Positions 55,442 to 64,000 of a stretch of 64,000 bases of DNA are shown here, piece by piece. Within the stretch, counting starts at the first letter, position 1. Each line of letters starts with the position of its first letter. Source of the DNA: Blastobasis lacticolella (lineage: Eukaryota; Arthropoda; Insecta; Lepidoptera; Blastobasidae); the NCBI GenBank assembly GCA_905147135.1, contig LR990042.1, forward strand, positions 8,423,545 through 8,487,544, given 5' to 3'. Position numbers and translations under genes: made by a program. The notes beneath the pieces were generated by a model. That model saw only the letters and a program-made list of their open reading frames with translations, had not been told where the DNA came from and ran no database searches.

Positions 55442-57139
55442 AATTATTACATGCACATAGTTATAAAATAAAATAACCTTGCGACGATGTTTGTTGCATT
55501 GCCAATAGCTTGGAAATACGAGATACATAACAAATGCAAAAAGCAAACCAAAAGGCGTATGGAATATTGTGAACTCTACTGTTTCTAATGATGAACTTGT
55601 AACAGAATTTGACGAAATAAACTAAAACGAAAATTCAATTTCAAACCCTAATGACATTGCTAAAATTTTTAATAACTTTTTTATTGACATTAATAATAAT
55701 AATATTTTCCGACAATAATAATAATTTAAGAAATGACTTACACAAGAATGCACCTGAAGCTTGCTGCTCAAGTATTTTTTTTAATCCTACAAATTCAAAT
55801 TAAATATATAATATAATTCCTTAAAAAACACGAATTCTGTTGGCTATGATGATTTCTAAACAAAAATAATAAAAGTAATAGCTGTGCACATTGCCCCAGT
55901 TCTTAGTTATATTGTCAACCTGTTACTCAGTGAGGGAATATTTCCAGATCTAAAGATCTCTATAGTAAAACCGCTTTACAAAAAAGGTGATGAAAAGGAT
56001 CCCAATAACTATAGACCGGTTACTCTAATTTCCGTATTTGCCAAGGTTTTTGAAAGGGTGGTTCATACTCGATTAACTAGTTTCGTAAATAAGTACACCA
56101 TAATACGTCCTGAACAGAATGGATTTGTTAAAAACAAAAATACAGCGCTGGCTACATTCACTTTAATTAAAAAAGTTACAGAAAGCCTTAACCTACGTAG
56201 ACAGGTTATAGCGCTATATATTGATCTGAGTAAAGCATTTGATTGTGTAGATCACAGTAAATTGATGTCAAAACTTGAAGACTGTGGGGTTAGAGGAATA
56301 GCTAAGAGCTGGTTCGCTAGCCATCTCAGAGATAGAAAGCAATGCGTGGAAATTTCAAAACTTGATAGATGATGAACATTGCAACTGGAAAGAGCATGTA
56401 AAACAAGTTTGCGATAGATTGAGTAGATTTGTCTTTGCGTTGCGTAGATTAAGAGAAACCGTATCTCTGGAAGTGGCACTGGAAGCCTATCATGCTACGT
56501 GGGGTCGGTTATACGGTATGGTTTGATATTGTGGGGCAACAGTACAGAGAGCGACTTGATACTTAAACTCCAGAAAAAGTGCATCAGAGCATTGTGTGCC
56601 GCGGGATATATGGATTCATGTCGACCATTATTAAAAAAATTTAAAATATGAACAGGACCTTGTCTATATATTAAGCAGATAGCAGTGTTCGTAAATCAGT
56701 ATTCACATTTTTTTGAGTTAAGAGTTACGTTTCAGCGACTGAGACAAAGGCCTGAAAATGTTATGTTGGTTCCTTCAAAACAGGCTGACCTTAGCTCACA
56801 AGAATAGCTACATTATGGCGACACGGATTTTTAATAAGCTACCGGATAGGTTACGTGCCCTAAATGGACCTTCTCTTGGCTGACCGTTGTTTTTATAGTG
56901 TAAATGAGTTTCTACGCGTGGCCCAGATTTACATTTTATCTTATATTAGCAGCACAGATGTATTAAATTATTGTAGCTAATTTACCAATTACTTGTAGCG
57001 ACTTCAAATCTTGTAATTTAAGTAATTATACCAAGACTATATTTGTATGCCGCTAATGGCCAATTTCGGCATGAACAAAAATTTTACCTATTTAAAAAGA
57101 CCAAAATCATGCAATCCAATTTTTTTTTTAAGAAGAACA

Positions 57140-57245
57140 TTTGATTGATTGTAAAAAGGCATTGCTACATGGCCGCAGTGGGATTTGATCCCGGTACCTC
57201 TCGGTCACCTTTGCCGAATACTTCTTTACCACTAGGCGGCGAGTC
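57140..57245 (-). mobile_element. tRNA-derived SINE head
   Basis: On the minus strand CGCCGCCTAGTGGTAAAGAA is followed by CGAGAGGTACCGGGATCAAA and TCCCACTGCGGCCATGTAGC, the same head as at 49.3 kb. The body beyond AATGCC is lost. Confidence 0.65.
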
Positions 57246-57359
57246 AGTTCTGTTGTACCTACGCGTCGAGGTTTTCAAGCGGCGGGAATATTATACCCTA
57301 TGAGTGTAGATAAAGTTAATTAAGTCATCATAATTACAAGCTAAAGACATATCACACAT

Positions 57360-57500
57360 TGACAACGCACTTGCGATTCTGCATATTTGTTACATGAAAC
57401 ATAAGTACACGAATCATAGATAATGGGCGACAGTTACCGCTTTTCATCAGGTGGGCTGTCTGCTCGTTTGCCACTGAGAGCATGAAAAAGGCGAAAGGTG
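57360..57500 (-). repeat. Dispersed lepidopteran repeat fragment
   Basis: GGGCGACAGTTACCGCTTTT and CATCAGGTGGGCTGTCTGCT, with GCTCGTTTGCC, are the blocks also present at 43.01 and 38.76 kb. Confidence 0.5.
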
Positions 57501-57846
57501 CAGTCAAGGTTTGTTTGTGGATATTCACGTTATAGATTTGCGCCGTTTCTCGCATTCGCTCGGCACTAGGGTTTTTTAAGGTTTTTTGAATTCCTTATGA
57601 TGCAAGCTTTCCAACGATTTGCGTTCTATAATTCCGAGTATATTTACGATTCATATGTGACAGAATTTTCGTTTTTTACCATTTTCAATTTAATGTCGAT
57701 TTTTAGACCTATTTCAGCGGGTATTTTCATTGTTTAATACATACTTATTATACATGTAACACACAGACCCGTAAAGAAAATAAAACATCGACACAACAAC
57801 AGAACCCGGGACCTCTGGACCAAAGAAATTAATTTCTGATCCGCAG

Positions 57847-58173
57847 TTGATTGAAGCTAAGCTGCAGAGCCTCGAGCATCGGTGTAGGGTTGCGCGTTTG
57901 TCGGTCTTTTACAGGTTGCACTTCGGAGAGTGTGCGAAGCAGTTGCACGACCTCATTCCGCCGGCCCCTTTCCGCGATCGGGAGACGCGATCCGGGCGAG
58001 CGCTTCATCCTTATGTCGTGGATCTTCCAGCTATCCGCACGAGCCGCTTTGGCTCGACTTTTATAATGCGTACGGCTAAGGAGTGGAATGTGTTACCTGC
58101 GAGTGTGTTCCCTTATCAATATAATCTGGATGCCTTCAAGGTTAGAGTAAATAGGCTGTTCCATCATCGGTAA
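57847..58173 (+). pseudogene. LINE ORF2 C-terminal fragment
   Basis: A 108-codon open frame reads LQSLEHRCRVARLSVFYRLH, then DLIPPAPFRDRETR, LHPYVVDLPAIRTSRFGSTF and RTAKEWNVLPASVFPYQYNL, then the stop. This is the conserved end of a moth non-LTR reverse transcriptase (LxSLxHRRxVA...FYxLYxGxCSxEL...RTAxxWNxLPASVFP). The upstream RT is missing, so it is a 5'-truncated copy. The fragment at 41.27 kb is from the same family. Confidence 0.8.
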
Positions 58174-58207
58174 GGTGACGGTCAAATGCCTGGCTAGCCA
58201 ATTAGTA

Positions 58208-58590
58208 AAAAAAAAACACATAGGTCGTCAAATCTCAGTTATTATCTCTAATTCGTTGAGATTAGCTAGGAATATTGTAATATATTTGATTAACCAACGG
58301 CACACAATCAAAACTATTACGCATCAACTTATATAACATCCTTTGATTATTTATAATCAAAGATAATAACATGGCATCCGGGAGCAATCTTCTATCCTAA
58401 ACTTTAGTCAACGCGAATTTAGTCATTAAGTTTTTGAATGAGGTTCGGAATTTATAGCATTTGTAATGTATTTTCTTTGTATAATTTAAATTTGCTCGCT
58501 ATTTGTGGTATAATACGGATTCCAAACTGTAGAGACGTACTCTAAATGAGGGTACAAATCACACAGGTCGTCAAAATATAGAACATATAA
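58208..58590 (-). mobile_element. Inverted partner of the element at 40.5-41.1 kb
   Basis: In reverse it repeats the block order of 40500-41130 without the LINE-tail insertion. It has a small palindromic insertion (TTTGATTATTTATAATCAAA, 58341-58360) in the ATATAAGTT...GCCATG spacer. Like its partner it lies beside a LINE C-terminal fragment. Confidence 0.6.
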
Positions 58591-58599
58591 AGTCAAAAC

Positions 58600-59215
58600 A
58601 AATACAGACATGATCTATCCATTGTGACTTCAATCGTTATTAAAGCATTATAGTAGTTATAAGCGATTGAAATCTGACAGTATTTTGTAACAACAGAAAC
58701 TTTCACCGGCTGTACGGCACGCTGTACTTAACGAGCGAATTATTTTACGTTAGAGACATAGTAACGTATTTAACGTTTATAAGTATATTTTCGCAAGCTT
58801 ATCTTAAAAGTACCTACAAATAAATGTCAGTTTCGTGAGTTCTATAATATGCTATATATGACCGTATTGTGTAAATCCGAGTATTATATATATTATGAAA
58901 TTTTTCTGTCTACTTGACGTGTTTACCACGACAATGGTCAGCCGGCGCACTCGCAAGATCGCGTGGAGGATTCATTTCTTCCACTACAAAGAAACTGTTA
59001 CTATTTAAAAGGATTTGCTATAGGTACATACTCTCCACTCTTTGGGTAGGTGTAAAAAGAAAGTGTTCTCAATGTTTTTGCTAGTAAATCCTAAATTTTC
59101 CGTCTAACTAAAACATAGATGCCATAAACGACACCCATACATAGTTCGTCATATTCGTTTCTGTCACAACACGATGAATACTTACCGTTTTAAATTCGCA
59201 AATGATACTTACATA
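58600..59215. other. No gene seen
   Basis: AT-rich with no recognisable feature. Confidence 0.5.
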
Positions 59216-59218
59216 GCT

Positions 59219-59639
59219 CAATGAGGAGTTTTCCAGTAGGTATAGATAGTTGGTTTTAAAAAGCATCAATAGATGGCGCTCCTACAATTTTGGTAATCTT
59301 TTTATAATCTGTATGATGGTGGCAGTGATTTCATGCAGCCAACTAATACTAAACTTATAAATAAAATATTTATTAATATAAACATAACTGTTAAAGGTTG
59401 AACGAAGTGTAAAAAGAAATATTTATAGAAGTTAGCACTATGTTCCATTATTATTACAACCTCTAAAATGGTTGAAAACTATTGACAAATACAATATTAT
59501 CCAATACAACGTACCCAGTGTTTATATCCTGTTTGCTAAGAACCTATTTCAAGCGATTATCAATTACCAAAATTGTCGGGGCGCCATCTAGTGAGTGGTT
59601 AGGAATGCTTTAAATACCTATTGGAAAACTCCTCATTAG
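59219..59639. mobile_element. ~420-bp MITE with ~80-bp inverted arms
   Basis: AATGAGGAGTTTTCCAGTAG at 59221 is matched in reverse by CTATTGGAAAACTCCTCATT ending at 59637. Further in, AGCATCAATAGATGGCGCTC/CTACAATTTTGGTAAT pairs with ATTACCAAAATTGTCGGGGC/GCCATCTAGTG. No coding frame and no clear target duplication. Confidence 0.75.
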
Positions 59640-60087
59640 ATGTAACCTGGAATATTCCATAGTATGGAATCCATACCTACTTTATTCATAATTAGGTATT
59701 TTTGGTTAGGATAACCAGCCATAGCAGGACGTAGATAAATAAATACAATATATATAATTAAGCATCATTAGTAAGGATCACAACTTATGCACCAGTCAGG
59801 TTACCTCATTATTTAAGTAAGTTGTGTTGAACAAATAACACCAGGCAAGCAAACATATCTGCCGCAGGCCCAAAGCCTCATCGGAGGGCACTTAACAAAG
59901 TCAACGCAAATATAATATTATGTACCTACGCACATTTGTTTACAAATTATGATCATGTCTTAATGTTAACCGTAAGGCATTCCAGAAGTCTTAAGCATGC
60001 GTTTCGAAGAAGTACATTAGGTAGATCATATTATTATTTACACGAAATATCACAAGGCCCATGGTGGGCGCCAATCAATAACAAGGG

Positions 60088-60235
60088 CCCATTTATTAGA
60101 TCACATTTGACATCTGTCATCATTTCCGTGCGTCCACGACATAAAGTTCATTTTCGCAGTGGCACGGTTGCGCCTAATATAAAATGAACTTTATGTCAAG
60201 AACATAAGCAAATGATGACATATGTCAAATATGAA
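60088..60235. mobile_element. ~145-bp foldback MITE
   Basis: CACATTTGACATCTGTCATC and GACATAAAGTTCATTTT on the left pair with AAAATGAACTTTATGTC and GATGACATATGTCAAATATG on the right. The loop is about 35 nt. Confidence 0.7.
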
Positions 60236-60239
60236 CTAT

Positions 60240-61140
60240 TAAATTGGTACCACTATATTGGTATAACGAAAATATATAAACATCTTTTTCATATTACGGG
60301 GAGGCAAACGAGATTTTGACGCATCATGCATCATGGTCACGGGACGACTTGTCAATACTTACATTTACATACAATTATATATACCCCAAGTACCTACACA
60401 TTTTTAAGCATAAAACATCCTAATCAAAACTTTTAGATAATCAACGCCATAACACTCAATATAAAGATAAGATTATTACTGAATGTTTTGATTGACAAAA
60501 GTTAAATCTTCCTTTAAAAAATTATGCATTGCGTATATTTTTTTAATAAAATACTGGAAGAAACTCAAAAGTGATTTCACTTAACAAGTTTAAAAGTACA
60601 ATAAAATCTAAACTAATAAATAAAGCTAACTACAAACAGGATCCTGCTGCGACCTGAAAAGTTTATTATTACATAAATTAAGTGATTATTAGTAAGTTAT
60701 TATTATTAACTTATTAGAAAAGGAACGTCAAAGCCGAGCAAACGTCTCTTTGCAAAATTAATTTATAATAAGAATAGTTTCGAGGCTCCAGGTCACATAT
60801 TTTGCATGTCTATGCTTTTTTTTAAATATTGGTGCAAAAGTGTGAGTGTAGGCGGTGTTGGGCGTGCGCCCTGATTGAAGTAAATTTATTTTTTCTTCAA
60901 TATTTTCAAGAAGCTTAACACGACACCACACTGTGGTCACCGTAGCAACGCAGAGAGGGTTGCTCGGCAACGGCCACTGTTTATCCCTCGATGAGGGAAA
61001 AACCAAACCAAGGAAGAGCGCTGTCAACGCGTCTGCTGCTGTCTCAAACTATGTTGTCATCTTTTTATGATTTTTAGCTTAGTGTAAGTTACTAATTTGT
61101 TTTTGTATAGGTAGTACTTACTTTTAGATTTTGGAGTTCT
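60240..61140. other. No gene seen
   Basis: AT-rich with a moderately GC-rich patch at 60840-61050. No coding, RNA or repeat call is supported. Confidence 0.45.
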
Positions 61141-61379
61141 TTTCTGTAAATATCCCCAATTCCCCATGTCCCAGGATGTTAATGAGGCACGGTCGAGGTC
61201 ATTAGAAAATTTAATACAATGTCCCAGTTCCCAGCCTCTCTTCTTTAAGGGACAGAGGGCCTCAACATCCATATTGGTAAGTCGTACAAAGATCGCAGCG
61301 TACTTACCACCTCAGTCCCTTCGTCGGCCCCTGTTCCCAGTGCCCCAGTTTCAGTCCCTTTAGTCCCTTTACAACCATT

Positions 61380-63870
61380 CTGGGAACACGTGGCCCACCT
61401 AAAAACATCTAAACGGATTGTAAAAAGGATCCCCCGGGGAGCAAACATCGCTGTAGCCTTGGGCTACAGCGAGATCTTCAAAGGGCTACAGCCAACAATG
61501 ACAAAAAGAGCTGGGAGCATCATCATCTTCTCACCTTCCCATACCGTATTCTGCATGTTGAAGATACCAGCCCTAACACCTTTTTAAATCAATTGACAGC
61601 AAGTGTTGAAAAAATTGTCTTAAACCTCTTACTCTCAATTGTTCCAACTCACATACACGTTTTACTCCAAACCAGAATATCCTTCAACGTGTAGAAAATA
61701 AAATTAATGATGGTGACGTTAAAGGGCAGCTCGTGTCCTTTTTTCTAATGATACATTTGCTCCCGATACGCCCGAGACGTTGGCTGGCCTTCACAGTAAA
61801 CACCCTTAACCTCCGTCAGACCTTCAGTTACCAGACCCCCCAGTGCTGCGTATTCTGCGCTGCATGTTGCAGCGGATGCCGTTCGTCAAGCCGTTTTTTT
61901 CATTCCCAACCGGCTCGGCGGGCGGTATCGACGGCCTGAATCCGCAGCACTTTAAGGATCTCCTGAGCTGTGCTGGTGAGGCTGGTGATATTCTTTTGGA
62001 CTCTATTACAAGGCTTACGAACATGATGCTGTTAGGCGCGGTAGAGTCAGGTTGTAGATACCTTGAATGGTGCCAAACATATCCTTTAAAAAAAATGGAA
62101 GGGGGAATTAGTCCCATTGCGGTTGGCACCACCTACCGTCGCCTGACAGCTAATCTCTGTTGCAGGTTCTCTGAGCCCTGTCTAAAAGAATATTTCCAGC
62201 CGATTCAGGTAGGGTTTGTTTCGAAAGGAGGCTGCGAAGCCGCCGTTCATGCCCTCAGCTCATCCCAGTTAAATCAAAGATGTCGCCTTTAATTTTCTAT
62301 GGCAATGTTATAAACACCCGACGAATCTTGTGCACAAAGGCCACCTATTGCACTCGGCGGTCGGCTGCCAGCAAGGTGACCTTCTTGGGCCGGCCACTTG
62401 GTGACACCCCATAGTCGAAAAACTAAGGAAACTACTTCGGGAGTTCAGCGCCATAGGTCTGGACCTGAATTTCTCGATGTGTGAGCTGTATATCACTGAA
62501 TCTTGTCGGTCGGCTAGCGCTGTTTTAGCAGCATTTAGCGCCCTAACCCCACAGATCACAGTCGTCGACAAGACTAACCTTCACCTTCTAGGGTCACCTA
62601 TTTTCGACGAATCGCTGAATCATTTTGTGGACCAAACAATTCAAAATTTTAATTCAATTGAGGATCGCCTACTCAAAATTAACAGTCACATGACTTTTGC
62701 TATAATCCGGTACTGCCTTTTTGTTCCAAAATTCATGTATGTTTTACGGTGTTGTCAGCTTTGGAAACATCCCGTTCTTCTAGAACTCCTAATCAACACC
62801 GTAAAACAAACACTCACATCAGTTTTAAACATCAATTTGGAAAATTCTTCTTGGTACCAGGCATCATTAACTATTTGCTATGGTGGTCTGGGCGTTCGTA
62901 CAGTGCCTTGTTGCCAGCGTTTTTGTCCTCGGTACACAGCTCGCAGTCCCTAGTGGATAAATTATTGTCCAAACTACGGACTTTTCCATCGACTTTTTCT
63001 ACCGAGGCCAAAATCGCGTGGCAATTGCCTTACCCGGAAGCAGAGCCCACTAATTCTTATTCGCAGCGGCTATGGGACGAGCCGCTCTGTAGGTTGGCGC
63101 GAAACAAACTTTTAAACGCAACTACCAACTCTGCAGAGCGTGCTCGCCTTCTGGCTGCTGGCGAGTTGGAATCGGGCCTCTGGCTCCAGGCAATGCCTTC
63201 AAAAAACCTCGGCACATTGCTCGAACGTGCTACTTTCAGGATTGCCACGGCCCTGCGTCTTGGCGCTCCGTGCAGCGCTCCGCACGATTGCCACTGTGGC
63301 CGCCCTGTTGACCAGCTCGGCCACCATGGTTTGTCGTGCTGTAGGAGCGCCCGACGCATTTCACGCCACGCGGACCTTAATGATGTCATCCGTCGGGTCG
63401 TGCTGGAACCCAACTGCTTAGCCTGCGATGACGGTAAAAGACCCGACGGCATGACACTCACGCCCTGGAAACTGAGATGGCCGTTAGTTTCGGATGCTAC
63501 GTGCATCGATACCCTCGCGCCGTCCCATCTTCCAGCCACCGCGTGTCAAGCAGGGGCCGGTTTAGCGTGGAAACTCATTGGCCGTGGGGACCAGGCGCAC
63601 ATTCCCTGTATAGGCAACTAGCCAAGCGCCTGGTCGACATTAGTAATGGCCAGAAGGCTGGCCTCTATTTGAGACAGCGAATAAGCCTCGCCATCCAGCG
63701 GGGCAACGCGGCCAGCCTTCTGGGCACGTTGCCACATTCAGAGGACTTGGGGCAGATATTTTACCTATTTAGGTAAATCAGAGTCAGGTTTTTATTGTTT
63801 ATATCTATTTTCATGTTTAAGTTGTAAATATCTCTTTTAATGTAAATAAAGTTTCCGCATCTAAGTAATA
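61380..63870 (+). pseudogene. Second LINE relic: RT with PIAVG motif, CCHC knuckle and RLE-like C terminus
   Basis: Frames must be switched to follow it. TSKRIVKRIPRGAN (61400+) leads into GGIDGLNPQHFKDLLSCAGE, GGISPIAVGTTYRRLTANLC and GFVSKGGCEAAVHA (RT fingers). After a gap, GCQQGDLLGP is followed almost at once by FSAIGLDLNFSMCELY, so both motif A and the catalytic YLDD-type block are deleted. The thumb/connector runs from LHLLGSPIFDESLN to GGLGVRT. The tail has a knuckle CHCGRPVDQLGHHGLSC, then ISRHADLNDVIRR, KRPDGMTLTPW and SDATCIDTLAPSHLPA, and ends RISLAIQRGNAASLLG. PDG...DAT after CCHC resembles restriction-like-endonuclease LINEs. An AATAAA lies at about 63844. Confidence 0.8.
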
Positions 63871-64000
63871 AATAATTATTTATTAATAATTAATTTTTAA
63901 CATGAATTCTTATTTTGATGTATTTGACTGTCGTTGATATAAATAATATAATAATTAAAAAAAAAAGTATCTCATTGATTATAATTATAATAATTTGAAA

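Larger units (their letters stand above)
54140..56850 (+). pseudogene. LINE ORF2 relic: AP-type endonuclease and partial reverse transcriptase
   Basis: The endonuclease part reads VFHQNIVGHNKLDTLDMVLQ (54150+), NFKLAASYCRPDEKRGGSCI, VYVYRTPNSDIS, ILAGDLNINT and NWDHTGPVVEF, with frameshifts near 54240. The RT part reads SIVKPLYKKGDEKDPNNYRP, then LISVFAKVFERVV, GFVKNKNTALATF and VIALYIDLSKAFDCVDH (motif A). Then the sequence jumps near 56372 straight to IDDEHCNWKEHVKQVCDRLS, omitting the (F/Y)ADD catalytic block. The C-terminal part continues to about 56900 with stops. CR1/Jockey-group features; exact clade unsure. Two smaller retroposed inserts lie within it, at 54449-54524 and 55192-55441. 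Confidence 0.85.

Noticed and set aside
57847..58173. Host gene encoding a 108-aa protein
   Set aside because: The protein is the familiar C-terminal tail of a non-LTR reverse transcriptase, with a second truncated copy at 41.27 kb.
1..64000. CRISPR array, operon, phage or plasmid system
   Set aside because: The window is eukaryotic, with spliced genes and retroelements. No regularly spaced direct repeats and no prokaryotic genes were seen.

Overview
This is a eukaryotic window. The AT-rich background, short GT-AG introns, dense SINE, LINE, MITE and Helitron-like debris and insect-type proteins all point to Lepidoptera (moth or butterfly). I cannot name the species. There is no sign of bacterial, plasmid or CRISPR sequence.

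Only two host genes can be supported, and both lie in the left quarter. (1) A four-exon plus-strand gene at 5729-7631 encodes a 336-aa sulfatase-modifying factor 1 (formylglycine-generating enzyme). (2) An eight-coding-exon minus-strand gene at 15992-9456 encodes a 315-aa ELOVL1/7-type very-long-chain fatty acid elongase. The two genes converge: the SUMF1 poly(A) signal (about 8170) and the putative ELOVL poly(A) signal (about 8930) are less than 1 kb apart. The elongase has a nearby candidate 5' non-coding exon (16108 to about 16200). It also has a possible distal GC-rich TATA/initiator promoter with a spliced leader exon at about 33.6-33.77 kb, which would give a first intron of about 17.6 kb.

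The rest is repeats. Region by region: 1-5.7 kb holds an inverted-repeat element, a 260-bp SINE-like copy, a diverged tandem array and tRNA-derived SINEs. 16-33.6 kb is a non-coding stretch, probably intron 1 of the elongase, with a striking GC-rich foldback palindrome at 19489-19690. 33.8-53 kb is almost entirely nested mobile elements: MITEs, SINEs with perfect target-site duplications, long inverted repeats at 48.8/50.3 kb, and a 2-kb terminal-inverted-repeat element at 45.5-47.5 kb. 53.5-57 kb is a broken LINE with apurinic-type endonuclease and reverse transcriptase. 57.8-58.2 kb is another LINE tail. 61.4-63.9 kb is a second LINE lineage whose C terminus has a CCHC knuckle and a PDG...DAT block like restriction-like-endonuclease LINEs. 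Both large LINEs have lost the reverse-transcriptase catalytic core by internal deletion.

I found no convincing undescribed multi-gene system. The most interesting items are structural: the GC-rich foldback with internal X-box-like motifs, the long near-identical inverted repeats, the nested insertions whose target-site duplications can be read directly, the dual promoter layout of the elongase, and the repeated loss of RT catalytic motifs.
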